From positions 310,001-374,000 of the forward strand of contig CALTBR010000003.1 in the NCBI GenBank assembly GCA_943842425.1: a DNA stretch of 64,000 nucleotides, in the 5' to 3' direction. This stretch comes from UBA974 sp002292405 (lineage in GTDB: Bacteria > Bacteroidota > Bacteroidia > Flavobacteriales_D > Sanyastnellaceae). Below the pieces are notes generated by a model. That model was not told the origin of the DNA and did no database searches. It saw nothing but the letters and a program-made list of their open reading frames with translations. A program made the translations under genes and the position numbers. Positions 1 through 8,776 of the stretch are shown one piece after another; positions within the stretch are counted from its first letter, which is position 1; each line of letters starts with the position of its first letter.

Positions 1-1010
1 ACAGTGACTTACCACATGTTATCTATGGCCCCATCAGGGTTGCGCCCGGCTGCTCTCTTACAATTGAGGCTGGAGCTGAGGTATATGTTCATTCGGGCAG
101 TGGCATTTGGGTGCAAGGAGGCACCTTCAAAATTAACGGTACTATAGACGAAAAAGTTGTGTTTCAAGGAGATCGACTAAGCTCATCATATCTCGACTAC
201 CCTGGACAATGGGGATTAGAGTTTCCAATAGAGTTCCAGTACCAAGGCGAAAATATTTATTATACAGTAAGTAGGGGAGGGATTTGGCTTGATAGATCAA
301 CTAATTCGTCTATTAATCACGCAATAATCAAAAATGCGAATGTGGGAATATGGGTAGACAGTTTAGGCCAAGGCGCTGAGTATGCTTTGAAACTTTCGAA
401 TACAAAGATTTACAATATGTCATCGGTAGGTCTTTTATCACAAGGCGGTTATATTAATGGTGTAAATAACCTGATTGCAGATTGCGGTGAAGCTTGTGGA
501 GCTTTTACGTTGGGAGGTAAAATTGTGATGCACTTGAGTACATTTGCAAACTATTGGGTAGATGGCTCCGTTAGGCAAGGCAGTTCAGTTTATATAAATG
601 ACTGGTATGAAAGTTCAGGGAATGTTATCCAGCATAGACCTTTTGAAGAAGGAACAGAGTTTAGAAATTGTTTAATTTGGGGCAACAATGCTGAATTAGA
701 TGATTTTGATGAGCTCGTCTCAAGTTTATACATCCCAACTATTTATTCTAGCCCATTGTTTACTTCCTGTGGATTAGATGTTCAAGATGAAGACTTCCCG
801 AACAACCTGTTAGATGTTAATTGCACGACTGATATTGCCCCCGATTTTGTCTCTACTTTTGATAGAAACTTCCATTTAAATGGGAATAGTACTGTTTGGC
901 AGGGAATTTCATCAACACCACCTTTTGACGCATCAGATGTTTCGATAGACTTAGACGGACAACCAAGGTCAACCTTTAGCCCAGATAGAGGTTGTTTTGA
1001 AAGACAATAG
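1..1010 (+). CDS. Secreted right-handed beta-helix protein, C-terminal part
   Basis: The reading frame is open from base 3 of the window to a TAG stop, so the gene begins upstream and only about 335 C-terminal residues are visible; the GTG at 111 is not the real start. The residues form short glycine- and asparagine-rich strands typical of a right-handed parallel beta-helix, for example around GSGIWVQGG and GIWLDRSTNSSINHAII. The C-terminus (DRNFHLNGNS, then DLDGQPRSTFSPDRGCFE) matches the ending of choice-of-anchor beta-helix surface proteins and lipoproteins common in Bacteroidota. No T9SS sorting domain follows. The role is inferred to be cell-surface or secreted; substrate unknown. Confidence 0.7.
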   Translation, partial: SDLPHVIYGPIRVAPGCSLTIEAGAEVYVHSGSGIWVQGGTFKINGTIDEKVVFQGDRLSSSYLDYPGQWGLEFPIEFQYQGENIYYTVSRGGIWLDRSTNSSINHAIIKNANVGIWVDSLGQGAEYALKLSNTKIYNMSSVGLLSQGGYINGVNNLIADCGEACGAFTLGGKIVMHLSTFANYWVDGSVRQGSSVYINDWYESSGNVIQHRPFEEGTEFRNCLIWGNNAELDDFDELVSSLYIPTIYSSPLFTSCGLDVQDEDFPNNLLDVNCTTDIAPDFVSTFDRNFHLNGNSTVWQGISSTPPFDASDVSIDLDGQPRSTFSPDRGCFERQ

Positions 1011-1054
1011 AGGAAACTTCTTGAACTAACTCTCTTATGAAAGATACATATTAT

Positions 1055-1297
1055 TCAAATTGGAGTAGTTGAATGGTGAATTAAATTTTGAATCAATTCA
1101 ATAGCAACTTTAAAAATCTTTTTAGATTCTGGACGTTTAACTGCAAAATTAGAATTTAAATATCACTCAATCCAATTAAGAATATGGGTAGATGTCTGTT
1201 CCTTAAACACGCCCCGGTACGAGAAAATTATCGTATCATCTTGTGCAACAGGGCATTGTTCGACACTTGATAAAGGCTTATTTGTTTCCGAGTACAT
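1055..1297 (-). pseudogene. Degraded SiaB-like (DUF6272) gene fragment
   Basis: Reading the minus strand from ATG at 1297 gives about 44 codons including IIFSYRGVFKEQ, then an in-frame TGA at 1163-1165. The same frame continues with VKRPESKKIFKVAIELIQN and LIHHS before a second TGA at 1055-1057. The pattern hydrophobic-FSYxG, then KKIFKxxIELxQNLxHH, resembles the N-terminal half of SiaB-family proteins (DUF6272), which are about 180 residues long. The fragment is therefore interrupted by one nonsense codon and lacks its C-terminal half. TGA is an ordinary stop in neighbouring genes, so readthrough is unlikely. Family assignment is from memory of the motif pattern, so moderate confidence. It fills most of the otherwise empty 1011-1336 gap. 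Confidence 0.6.
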
Positions 1298-1336
1298 CTA
1301 TATAATTTAAGTGGATTATCCCCAAATTGCAATGTC

Positions 1337-2095
1337 ATGAAGAGAGAAATAAACAATGAATGGTTTGCGGCTTGGTTTGACTCGCCTGCTTATCATATTT
1401 TATATGGTAATCGAGATAGTGAAGAAGCATTAAACCTCATCAAAAACTTAGATGAAATACTATCCTCAGAGGTTAAAAAGGTTCTTGATGTTGGCTGTGG
1501 TGCTGGAAGACATGTAGTAGCTTGGGAAAAGCTGGGCTATAAGGCTAGTGGATTTGATTTGAGTTCAGAAAGTATTCGGCTAGCTAAGTCTAAACCCTCA
1601 AAGGCTGACTTTACAGTATTAGATATGAGAGATTTAAAAAACCAAACAGAATGGACAGATGAGTTTGATCTTATCTCAAATCTATTTACCAGTTTTGGAT
1701 ATTTTTCTAAAGAAGAAGAGCACAAGTCAGTTCTAATAGGATTTAATCACGCGTTAAAGCTTGACGGTTTATTAATCTTAGATTACCTAAACGTTCCGTA
1801 TTCACAGTCTAGATTAGTGCCATCAGAGGTCGTAAATATCGATAATTATTCTTTTATGATAGAGCGATATCTTAAAGATGGATTCTTTCAAAAATCAATA
1901 AGTTTTAAATCTCCTGAAGGAGAGGAATTTAATTTTATTGAACAAGTTAGGGCGTGGACAGCAAATGATTTGAAAATACTATTATTGGATGTAGGTTTGC
2001 AAACCGAGAAAATATTTGGAGATTATGATTTAGGTGATTTTTCTTATGATTCTCCTCGATGTATTATTGTTGCAAAAAAAATACTTGATTTATAA
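1337..2095 (+). CDS. Class I SAM-dependent methyltransferase
   Basis: A 252-residue Rossmann-fold methyltransferase. The glycine-rich SAM-binding motif I is VLDVGCGAG at about residues 49-57, followed by the acidic ribose-binding segment GFDLS near residue 75 and DMRDL near residue 95. The N-terminus NEWFAAWFDSPAYHILYGNR is characteristic of a conserved but uncharacterised Bacteroidota group. The substrate cannot be deduced. The stop codon is directly followed by the ATG of the ZIP transporter with no intervening base, so the two are almost certainly co-transcribed. The start ATG at 1337 fits the expected family N-terminus. Confidence 0.85.
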   Translation: MKREINNEWFAAWFDSPAYHILYGNRDSEEALNLIKNLDEILSSEVKKVLDVGCGAGRHVVAWEKLGYKASGFDLSSESIRLAKSKPSKADFTVLDMRDLKNQTEWTDEFDLISNLFTSFGYFSKEEEHKSVLIGFNHALKLDGLLILDYLNVPYSQSRLVPSEVVNIDNYSFMIERYLKDGFFQKSISFKSPEGEEFNFIEQVRAWTANDLKILLLDVGLQTEKIFGDYDLGDFSYDSPRCIIVAKKILDL

Positions 2096-2896
2096 ATGAT
2101 ATTAACTGGCTTAGCATTATTAATTGTTGCACTAATCGGTGGATTAGCTTTAGAGATCTTGGGTGATCGAGCAATGAACAACTTATCCATAATCCTTGCT
2201 TTTGGCGGCGCATTCATCATGGGATTGATATTCCTGCACCTTGTACCCGAAGCGTTCTCATACAGCTCTATCGCTGGCACATTCGTTCTTATAGGTTTTT
2301 TAGTACAAATTTTACTCGAATACCTTTCTAAAGGTTTAGAACATGGCCACGTTCACTTGAATGATTCATCATCTAACCACCTTGCATCTACAGTTATGCC
2401 TTGGGCTGCTATTGTGAGTTTATGTGTCCATGCATTATTAGAATCTTTGCCACTAGCTGAAGGTCCTTCAGCTGTTGATGTTGGGCATCAGGTTAGATCG
2501 ATGGGCAGTTTACATGTTCATATCCATACTGACACAGCTATAGGCTCTGCATTGTTTATGGGATTAGCACTCCATAAACTACCAGTAGCTATAGTATTAA
2601 TGGGACTTATTAAGTCTACTGGTGCGACTAAGATGTCGAGGTGGTGTTTACTTACTCTATTCGGGATAATGCCTGTATTAGGCATGTACCTATATGATAC
2701 AATAATTCACTCTGGAGTTTCTATTCCTGGTGGAGTAAGTGCCTTTATGTCAGCGACTCACGGGTTAGTAATTGGTATCCTTTTACACGTGTCAACAACT
2801 GTCATATTTGAAAGCGGAGAGGGGCATGCCTTTAATTACAAGAAACTAATAGCAACTCTATTGGGACTTTCAATCGCTTATGTCACTTTTGTATAA
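2096..2896 (+). CDS. ZIP family metal transporter
   Basis: A 266-residue multispanning inner-membrane protein of the ZIP (ZRT/IRT-like) family, predicted to import divalent metals such as Zn or Fe. Seven to eight hydrophobic segments can be read. Metal-site helices are recognisable as HALLESLPLAEG (about 112-123) and LHKLPVAIVL (about 159-168), and two histidine-rich loops, HGHVH at 83-87 and HVHIH at 140-144, are the usual cytosolic metal-sensing elements. It begins at the base after the methyltransferase stop codon, implying one transcript. Metal specificity is not determinable. Confidence 0.88.
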   Translation: MILTGLALLIVALIGGLALEILGDRAMNNLSIILAFGGAFIMGLIFLHLVPEAFSYSSIAGTFVLIGFLVQILLEYLSKGLEHGHVHLNDSSSNHLASTVMPWAAIVSLCVHALLESLPLAEGPSAVDVGHQVRSMGSLHVHIHTDTAIGSALFMGLALHKLPVAIVLMGLIKSTGATKMSRWCLLTLFGIMPVLGMYLYDTIIHSGVSIPGGVSAFMSATHGLVIGILLHVSTTVIFESGEGHAFNYKKLIATLLGLSIAYVTFV

Positions 2897-3014
2897 AACG
2901 AGATAAAATGCAACTTTTTATTTCTTGTACTCTTATAGATGATTATGAGAAGTTACAACATATTTATTTCAGAGATTCAAATAGAAACTATAGCACTATC
3001 TAAAAGTTTATATA

Positions 3015-3037
3015 GCATTGATGTTTTTAATCACTGC
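3015..3037. terminator. Imperfect hairpin between convergent genes
   Basis: GCATTGAT (3015-3022) and ATCACTGC (3030-3037) form an 8-bp stem with one mismatch and a T-rich loop, lying between the ends of the convergent ZIP and HMG-CoA-lyase genes. There is no clean U-tract on either side, so function as a bidirectional terminator is only a suggestion. Confidence 0.25.
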
Positions 3038-3050
3038 TTAAATTAAATTT

Positions 3051-3920
3051 CTACTCGAAAAGAGAAGCTGCAATACTTTGTGATTGACTCCAAGCTTTCT
3101 CATTTTTGACACTCCACAGGCCTTTAGAAGTAAACAACTCAATCATTTTTTCAGTTGTAGCGTTGCCTACTAGGTCATCTTGAGCCATCGGACATCCACC
3201 TATTCCTCTAATTGCTCCATCAAATCGACGACAACCACCATTAAGTGCAGCCTCGATTTTATTTAAACCTTCAGTAGCATGAAGATGTAAGTGAGCACCG
3301 AACTCCACATCGGGCAATTCTGAGACAACTTCCTTAAAAGTTTTTTTTACTATTTGTGCACTCGCTGTACCCACGGTATCACTTAATGCGATAACTCCTA
3401 CTCCGAGATCTCTATGAAGTTTAGTTGAAAATTTGGCCAACATATCTTCATGCCAAGAGTCACCATATGGATTTCCAAATCCCATACTTAGATAGACGAC
3501 AAGCCTTTTGTCATTGTTATGACAAATAGATTGTATTTTCTCAAGTCTATAAAAAGCTTCTTCAATACTCGCGCCTGTATTCCGTTGCTGAAAGGACTCT
3601 GACAATGACAATGGGAAACCTAAGTCATTCACCGTTTTAAATGCGCAAGCTTGCTTTGCTCCACGTTCATTAGCTACTATCACAAGTGCTCTAGTTCCTG
3701 GCTTAGGCAAAACAGCTTCATCTTCTAAAACAGAAAGCACCTTGTCAGTATTTGCCATTGAAGGGACAGCTCTAGGTGATACAAATGATCCTAAATCTAA
3801 TGTGTCGAAGCCCACATCTAATAGAGTACGATAATATGTGATCTTATCTTCTGTAGAGATTTTGTGAGGCCAACCTTGTAATGCATCTCTTGGGCATTCA
3901 ACCAAATGAATTCTATTCAT
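3051..3920 (-). CDS. Hydroxymethylglutaryl-CoA lyase family protein
   Basis: A 289-residue TIM-barrel enzyme of the HMGL-like family. Expected activity is cleavage of 3-hydroxy-3-methylglutaryl-CoA to acetyl-CoA and acetoacetate in leucine catabolism. Key residues are present: R11-D12 in ECPRDALQG, the SDTVGTA segment at 180-186, metal-ligand histidines in HLHLH (210-214), and the catalytic cysteine C243 in GIGGCPMA. The length is slightly below the usual ~300. No other leucine-degradation gene (for example methylcrotonyl-CoA carboxylase) is adjacent. A TACCTTCG element lies 4 bases before the ATG, close to the Bacteroidota -7 consensus. Homocitrate-synthase-type condensing enzymes are less likely given the GGCP motif. 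Confidence 0.85.
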   Translation of the reverse strand: MNRIHLVECPRDALQGWPHKISTEDKITYYRTLLDVGFDTLDLGSFVSPRAVPSMANTDKVLSVLEDEAVLPKPGTRALVIVANERGAKQACAFKTVNDLGFPLSLSESFQQRNTGASIEEAFYRLEKIQSICHNNDKRLVVYLSMGFGNPYGDSWHEDMLAKFSTKLHRDLGVGVIALSDTVGTASAQIVKKTFKEVVSELPDVEFGAHLHLHATEGLNKIEAALNGGCRRFDGAIRGIGGCPMAQDDLVGNATTEKMIELFTSKGLWSVKNEKAWSQSQSIAASLFE

Positions 3921-4137
3921 GAAACGAAGGTAGAGAGAAGATGTTTTTATTCAGTAAGAATGAAACCTTAATCTAAGTAGTTGCGTAAAGTGAGTATCAA
4001 TCAAAAGAATTAAACTATGGAACTCAATATTTTCAATCGCCTACTTCTTAATGAGAAAACTAGCTACATGTGAGATAAAGGAGTATGTTGTGCATCAAGA
4101 GTAGTAGAGGATAGATACAACAGGTAAAATACCGGTA

Positions 4138-4503
4138 TTAAGCTATCCCCATTAAGATGACTAACATTGAAAGAGCAAGTGAACAGATAGTTAACCAAAA
4201 GAAGAAGCGTACATTATTCTTAATTGAAAGAATATTAGCATTAATCTCACTCAAATATAAAGGGTTATCATCAAGGGTTATAGAGGTAGGTGTTGTTCCT
4301 TCTGCAGGTTTAGCTTTAAGTTGTATTATTTCCTCTTCTGATAAAGATAAAAGGTTGTTTAGCGGATTTTTTCTTTTTACAATATGAGATTTTACTTGTT
4401 CAATGAACCCCAACAAACACTGGTCAAGCTCCTTCAGGAGTAAATCACTTCGACTAACCAACAAAGCAAAAACATATGGCAAAAGTGGCGCATGAGTTCT
4501 CAT
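4138..4503 (-). CDS. Small single-span membrane protein, unknown function
   Basis: A 121-residue protein that I do not recognise. It has an N-terminal helical, leucine-rich region (RSDLLLKELDQCLLGFIEQV), a polar central part, and one strong C-terminal transmembrane helix at about residues 99-120, the arrangement of a tail-anchored inner-membrane protein. It stands alone between the HMG-CoA-lyase gene and a glycosyltransferase. An overlapping plus-strand frame is shorter and has no recognisable features. A TGAATTTG element, one mismatch from TAnnTTTG, lies about 20 bases upstream. Real gene status is likely but not certain. Confidence 0.55.
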   Translation of the reverse strand: MRTHAPLLPYVFALLVSRSDLLLKELDQCLLGFIEQVKSHIVKRKNPLNNLLSLSEEEIIQLKAKPAEGTTPTSITLDDNPLYLSEINANILSIKNNVRFFFWLTICSLALSMLVILMGIA

Positions 4504-4597
4504 AATGAAGTGCTAATGAAAGCAAATTCAAACTCTAATTATTGGATGATTTTGTGTTTGTACAGAAGTAATTCACAGCTGTATATAGATGTAAGTC

Positions 4598-5629
4598 TCA
4601 CTTAAAATCAGAACGAGAAAGCTGACTCATTTTGATTTTTCCTTTCAAGAAATATTGTATGAGAATACTTTTTGAATAGGTGCCCACGAGGTTGCTGTTT
4701 TCTGTATTGCGGTTGATCTTTTCAAATTCACGTTTCTTTAAAGTTGAAGGCACCATTGAGAAGAATATTAAATGAGCTATTACAACTGCTAAGAAAAATG
4801 AGATTTCGCCTCTAAGCAAAAACCTAATCGCAGCTACACCGTCAAGGATCAAACGTCTGAAAATAAATACAGGAACGCAGCCCTCTTTATTCTTTGCAAG
4901 AACAATAAGGTTGTTCCTGAAGTTTAAATAGACTTTAAGGGGGTTAGATGATGTAAGTGTTCCACCACCTAAATGTCTGACTGATGCACTTCCACATATC
5001 CCAACTTTGTGCCCTCGATTTTTGAGTCGCCAGCATAAATCAATTTCCTCCATGTGAGCAAATAAATCATCGTCTAAACCTCCAACTTCTTGCCAAACCT
5101 TTGCATCTACAAAAAGCGCTGCTCCAGATGCCCAAAAGACTTCTCTATCTGTTCTATACTTGCTGTCAGCTTTTTCAAAGTAATCAAACACTCTTCCAGC
5201 GCAGAACATAAACCCATCTTTATCTATATAGCCTCCAGCAGCACCAGCGTACTCATATAATTTAGGATTTTCATCGTCTAAAATAAGAGGGGCAGAAGCC
5301 TTCCAACCATTGGCAGACATCGATTTATTTACTGAAGTCACCCATCCTTTATTCACTCTTACATCCGTGTTCAAAAGGACGAATCTATCCGAAATGATTT
5401 GAGATAAACCTCTATTATAACCTCCCGCAAACCCATAGTTCTCATCTAACTCTATCACCTTAACCTCTTTGAAATTTTCATTGAGCCAGGCAACAGAATT
5501 GTCAGTGGAACCATTATCTATAACGAACACATTATATGAATCCGACTGAGCAGATTCAATGACTGACGGGAGGTAGGTTTTGAGATGATGAACCCCGTTC
5601 CAATTTAATATTGCGACAGAAGTTGTCAT
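4598..5629 (-). CDS. Family 2 glycosyltransferase
   Basis: A 343-residue GT-A fold glycosyltransferase. The N-terminal nucleotide-sugar-binding motif is SVAILNWNG followed by VFVIDNGSTDNS, with ENYGFAGGYNRGL and the metal-binding-type segment LLNTDVRV. The acidic HMEEIDLCWR motif near the middle is typical of rhamnosyl- or galactofuranosyl-type GT2 enzymes. A hydrophobic stretch near residues 270-290 suggests membrane association. The start codon overlaps the stop of the upstream GWxTD gene in an ATGA arrangement, implying translational coupling. The donor and acceptor are unknown; a role in cell-surface glycan synthesis is inferred. Confidence 0.87.
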   Translation of the reverse strand: MTTSVAILNWNGVHHLKTYLPSVIESAQSDSYNVFVIDNGSTDNSVAWLNENFKEVKVIELDENYGFAGGYNRGLSQIISDRFVLLNTDVRVNKGWVTSVNKSMSANGWKASAPLILDDENPKLYEYAGAAGGYIDKDGFMFCAGRVFDYFEKADSKYRTDREVFWASGAALFVDAKVWQEVGGLDDDLFAHMEEIDLCWRLKNRGHKVGICGSASVRHLGGGTLTSSNPLKVYLNFRNNLIVLAKNKEGCVPVFIFRRLILDGVAAIRFLLRGEISFFLAVVIAHLIFFSMVPSTLKKREFEKINRNTENSNLVGTYSKSILIQYFLKGKIKMSQLSRSDFK

Positions 5630-7077
5630 CTGGGACTATAAAACAATTCTTCCGGCTCTTCACGAGAATAAGTGTCATGTGGGTTAAGCCTATTTAACTG
5701 AGAATCTGAAACTTTCAACCTATTTTCACGTGATTTTAATACCTCTATCCAGTCTTCATTTCTAATTTCTCCAGGCATATCTGAGTGTAGAATTTCAAGA
5801 CATTCACTTACAACGTGTGGTGCAAAAAACAAAAAACGTCGATTTGAAAGGCCAACAGTATGGTGATAATGCCATATTTCATAGGGGTAGTAGTCAGTGC
5901 CGTAAAGACGTGAAACAATTGTGTTAGGTCTGCCATATTTTAGGTATACATAACCTTGGTCAGTATCTGCGCCATGACCACTTCTGCAACCTCCAAATAC
6001 GCTATCTACTACCATTACCTCATGAGCGTAATTTTCCCATGCTTTTTGTGGGTTATTCGGGTTTCTATTAACCCAAAACTGCTCTAAAAACCCCTTCATC
6101 ATATCGATATCATCAGTTTCCTTAAGCACTCCTAATATAGAATTCTGCTGAGTTGCTGTACCGAGTGGTAGGTGATCTTCAAGATGTCTATACAGTTTAC
6201 TTATATCCGTCCAATTTGATGCAAAGTTGTGGAGAGGGGCATCAGAGAGTGGGAGAGAGTAGTCAGGAGTCCAGCGTGATACTGGATAGTTAAGACGGGT
6301 AATTTCATCCCCATTCTTAGTTCTCAGCTCAACAGTCAAAAACCCGCCTTCGAGAGGAGGTACAGCTATATCAACTGGCAGTGTTTCAAAAATGGGAATT
6401 ACAGCCGCTGCTTTAAGTCTCAGATATCTCGTATGGTTTAAAGACATTCTACCATCTCCTCCAGTAAATCCAAACGACATTAGAAACAAAGAATCCTCTC
6501 CGACAACCTTATCAATATTGTACAACTCAACATAGAACCTTGCATGATCTGCCATTGGTGAGATCCTCGTGTCTACAAGAGGGACCAAGTTCATCCCAGA
6601 ACGAGAAATATCACTGACCTCACCGGAATTTACTTTTGAGTAAGCTTCTATAAGCATAATGTCAGATATCTCAGGTCTATCACCTAAACTTATGCTAATT
6701 TCATTGACAATGCTTTCACCATCTATTTGGGTTGTAATGGAGTAATTACCATGATTCAATTTAATCCTCTCAAGATGAAAATGTGAGCCTGTATGAGCTA
6801 TCAATGAATCTGTGGTAAGTGGACCTTTGAGATTAACCTTCCTAAATGCTGCTAATTCACTTGAGTTTTCAACTGTAATTACTATTTCTGAGTTTGAGTG
6901 CCAAACAGAGTCAATAAGCTCTATTTTCATACTAGCCGATGTGATATCAATACAAACATCGATATAACTTGACCCATCGGCAAGTTTATACTTAAGGATG
7001 TTAGTTGATAGGGAGGTTTGGGCTAATAGGCCCAAGCATAAAAGTCCCGACATGCACAATAAAATCAATTTCCTCAT
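5626..7077 (-). CDS. GWxTD-domain exported protein
   Basis: A 483-residue exported protein. The start is set at 7077 because MRKLILLCMSGLLCLGLLAQ is a clean signal peptide; a longer frame to 7182 would run into the tRNA terminator. The C-terminal part contains the GWxTD-domain signature in the form GADTDQGYVYLKYGRPN followed by YPYEIWHYH, as in Bacteroidota GWxTD proteins, although the tryptophan is replaced. The central region is beta-rich. A TACCTTTA element ends 4 bases before the ATG, so the mRNA may have almost no leader. Function of the family is unknown; coupling to the glycosyltransferase suggests envelope work. Confidence 0.8.
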   Translation of the reverse strand: MRKLILLCMSGLLCLGLLAQTSLSTNILKYKLADGSSYIDVCIDITSASMKIELIDSVWHSNSEIVITVENSSELAAFRKVNLKGPLTTDSLIAHTGSHFHLERIKLNHGNYSITTQIDGESIVNEISISLGDRPEISDIMLIEAYSKVNSGEVSDISRSGMNLVPLVDTRISPMADHARFYVELYNIDKVVGEDSLFLMSFGFTGGDGRMSLNHTRYLRLKAAAVIPIFETLPVDIAVPPLEGGFLTVELRTKNGDEITRLNYPVSRWTPDYSLPLSDAPLHNFASNWTDISKLYRHLEDHLPLGTATQQNSILGVLKETDDIDMMKGFLEQFWVNRNPNNPQKAWENYAHEVMVVDSVFGGCRSGHGADTDQGYVYLKYGRPNTIVSRLYGTDYYPYEIWHYHHTVGLSNRRFLFFAPHVVSECLEILHSDMPGEIRNEDWIEVLKSRENRLKVSDSQLNRLNPHDTYSREEPEELFYSPR

Positions 7078-7159
7078 TTCGTAAAGGTAGGTTTTAGAAT
7101 TCACTACGCTACAATGTCGGCCATAGAATGATTCCTTTTCTAATTTCAGTTTTACGCAC

Positions 7160-7186
7160 AAAAAAACCCATCGCATTAACAACGGG
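7160..7186 (-). terminator. Intrinsic terminator of tRNA-Ser
   Basis: On the minus strand CCCGTTG and CGATGGG form a 7-bp stem (two G-U pairs) with a 6-base loop, followed directly by seven T residues. It lies about 20 bases beyond the 3' end of the tRNA. Confidence 0.75.
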
Positions 7187-7206
7187 CTCTTTTATTCTTT
7201 TTATTG

Positions 7207-7291
7207 CGGAGGCGGAGGGATTCGAACCCCCGGTACCTTGCGGTACGCTGGTTTTCAAGACCAGTGCATTCGACCACTCTGCCACACCTCC
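7207..7291 (-). tRNA. tRNA-Ser (anticodon TGA)
   Basis: An 85-nt class II tRNA on the minus strand. The acceptor stem GGAGGTG pairs with CGCCTCC (one G-U pair), the discriminator is G, the anticodon loop CTTGAAA gives anticodon TGA (plus-strand positions 7255-7257), a variable arm with stem GTACC/GGTAC is present, and the T-loop GGTTCGAATCC is standard. The CCA end is not encoded (CAA follows), as usual in Bacteroidota. A promoter box and a terminator flank it, so it is a single-gene unit. Confidence 0.97.
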
Positions 7292-7305
7292 TTATAACAA
7301 CGCTG

Positions 7306-7313
7306 CAAAAATA
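7306..7313 (-). promoter_or_regulatory. -7 box for tRNA-Ser (TATTTTTG)
   Basis: A perfect TAnnTTTG match on the minus strand, ending 15 bases before the mature tRNA 5' end. The extension TTTGCAGCG resembles that of other promoters in this window. No convincing -33 TTG was found. Confidence 0.5.
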
Positions 7314-7477
7314 CATGCTAGAATTCAAATACAGTCTAAATACACCCTAAATATCATTTTATTTAATTCACCCCTTTTGAATGATAATAGATATTATGTA
7401 AAACACACCTTTGACTTAAATAACAGTACTAAGTATTGTGTTGATTCACATATTAATAGCCCTATCGTAAATTAATA

Positions 7478-8626
7478 CTATTGAAAGGACTTAAGTAGAT
7501 TGTTCATTTCAATAAACTTAACGTCCTCACCTGTTCGAGCGTATATATCCTTTAGAGATCTTATCGTCTCAACGTCTTTGTTATCAGCAGCAAATGCAGA
7601 TTCAAGGAAAGGTTTTGCTGTAACGAACATAGCTTTGGAATCTTCCTCTAGTTTTTTCTGTTCAGAAGCTTCTGTTCTTGACATGCGTGGCTTCCACATT
7701 TCGTTAGCCTCGTTAATTCCGTTTACAGCTTTGTTAAAGTATAAAGCACCAAGATTGTAGTTAGCATCGAAATAATCAGAATTAACATCTATGGCTTTTT
7801 TGTATGCAACAATAGCATCTTCAGTCATTCCTATGTTATCTAGAACACTTCCTAAGCTAAACCAAAGGATTTCATTTGTAGGATCTTGTTCTGCCGCAAG
7901 TTCCAGATTTGTCTTAGCTCGCTCAAAATCTTTGTTTGTGAGGTATATGTTAAGTTCCTCGATGATTAGACTCTGCTCTCTTGGGTAATCAACACGAGCG
8001 TCTTGTAAAATCTTAAGTGCGGCTTCATCTTTACCAGTATTGCGGTAAAGTGTGCTCACAAATAAGAATACATTTGGCACCTGGTATTGGATTGCTGCAC
8101 AGTCTAAGTAGCGTTCTATTGCTAAATCTGTTAAATCAGCCTTCTCATAGCATAGTGCTGCGTTATACACAGCCATGGTATCTATCATTTCGAAATTACG
8201 AGCTACTTCTGCCGCAAGGTCAAAAGAAGATCCAGCTTGATCAAAGGCTTCCGCTACATAATTTTTAATTCCTGTGTTATTAGCCTTTGTTTGTACTTGC
8301 GCTAAACCCAACCTTATCTCATCTGTATAACGAGATTTAATATCTAGGTCTTTGGCTTTTAAATAACTCTCCATTGCAGTACGAAGAGCTTGAGGGTATT
8401 CAATAGAAATAGTAGAATCACTTGAAATATTTAAATATATTTCACCTCTATACCGCCAAACCTTGTCTTTTATCGCTGCCTTGTCAATTAAGATCGCTTG
8501 CTCAATATACGTTGCTGCTTCACGGTAATTGCCGTCCTTGTTTGCATTGTAGGCTGACACCACCTCCTTCTGCCCTAGTGCAACCAATGAGAACAGACAA
8601 CCTGCTATTAAAAGAAATTGTTTCAT
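7478..8626 (-). CDS. Exported tetratricopeptide-repeat protein
   Basis: A 382-residue protein with signal peptide MKQFLLIAGCLFSLVALGQ and several TPR units. The clearest is EILWFSLGSVLDNIGMTEDA with IVAYKKAIDVNSDYFDANYN next to it, and earlier helices around residues 150-220 follow the same pattern. TPR arrays mediate protein-protein contacts; this one is expected in the periplasm. It lies downstream of gyrA on the same strand with a 150-base gap and its own promoter box at 8660-8667, so it is probably transcribed independently. No enzymatic domain is seen. Conserved TPR genes downstream of gyrA are common in Flavobacteriales. Confidence 0.82.
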   Translation of the reverse strand: MKQFLLIAGCLFSLVALGQKEVVSAYNANKDGNYREAATYIEQAILIDKAAIKDKVWRYRGEIYLNISSDSTISIEYPQALRTAMESYLKAKDLDIKSRYTDEIRLGLAQVQTKANNTGIKNYVAEAFDQAGSSFDLAAEVARNFEMIDTMAVYNAALCYEKADLTDLAIERYLDCAAIQYQVPNVFLFVSTLYRNTGKDEAALKILQDARVDYPREQSLIIEELNIYLTNKDFERAKTNLELAAEQDPTNEILWFSLGSVLDNIGMTEDAIVAYKKAIDVNSDYFDANYNLGALYFNKAVNGINEANEMWKPRMSRTEASEQKKLEEDSKAMFVTAKPFLESAFAADNKDVETIRSLKDIYARTGEDVKFIEMNNLLKSFQ

Positions 8627-8659
8627 CTATCGTCTTTTACTTGTTTTCAAATTATAGTA

Positions 8660-8667
8660 CAAAAATA
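8660..8667 (-). promoter_or_regulatory. -7 box for the TPR gene (TATTTTTG)
   Basis: A perfect TAnnTTTG on the minus strand, 33 bases before the ATG at 8626, supporting independent transcription from gyrA. The upstream TTG element is not evident. Confidence 0.45.
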
Positions 8668-8776
8668 TTAACCATGAATTAAAAGCACGGCTCTGAGTTC
8701 ATGTTTTCAGACTGTAAGATAGATATTTCAAACTTCATGCCGTTCTTAAAGCTAAATTAATTCAGCATAATATACT

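Noticed and set aside
1163..1165. TGA as a possible selenocysteine codon in the SiaB-like frame
   Set aside because: The frame stops again 36 codons later, lacks its C-terminal half, and no SECIS-like context is apparent.
4018..4074. 18-codon plus-strand frame in the 3921-4137 gap
   Set aside because: Too short and without supporting signals; the gap otherwise shows nothing recognisable.
4157..4387. Plus-strand reading frame of 76 codons opposite the small membrane protein
   Set aside because: Shorter, no conserved features, while the minus frame has a coherent tail-anchor design.
7128..7475. Plus-strand reading frame of 115 codons
   Set aside because: It runs through the tRNA-Ser gene and its promoter and terminator in antisense.
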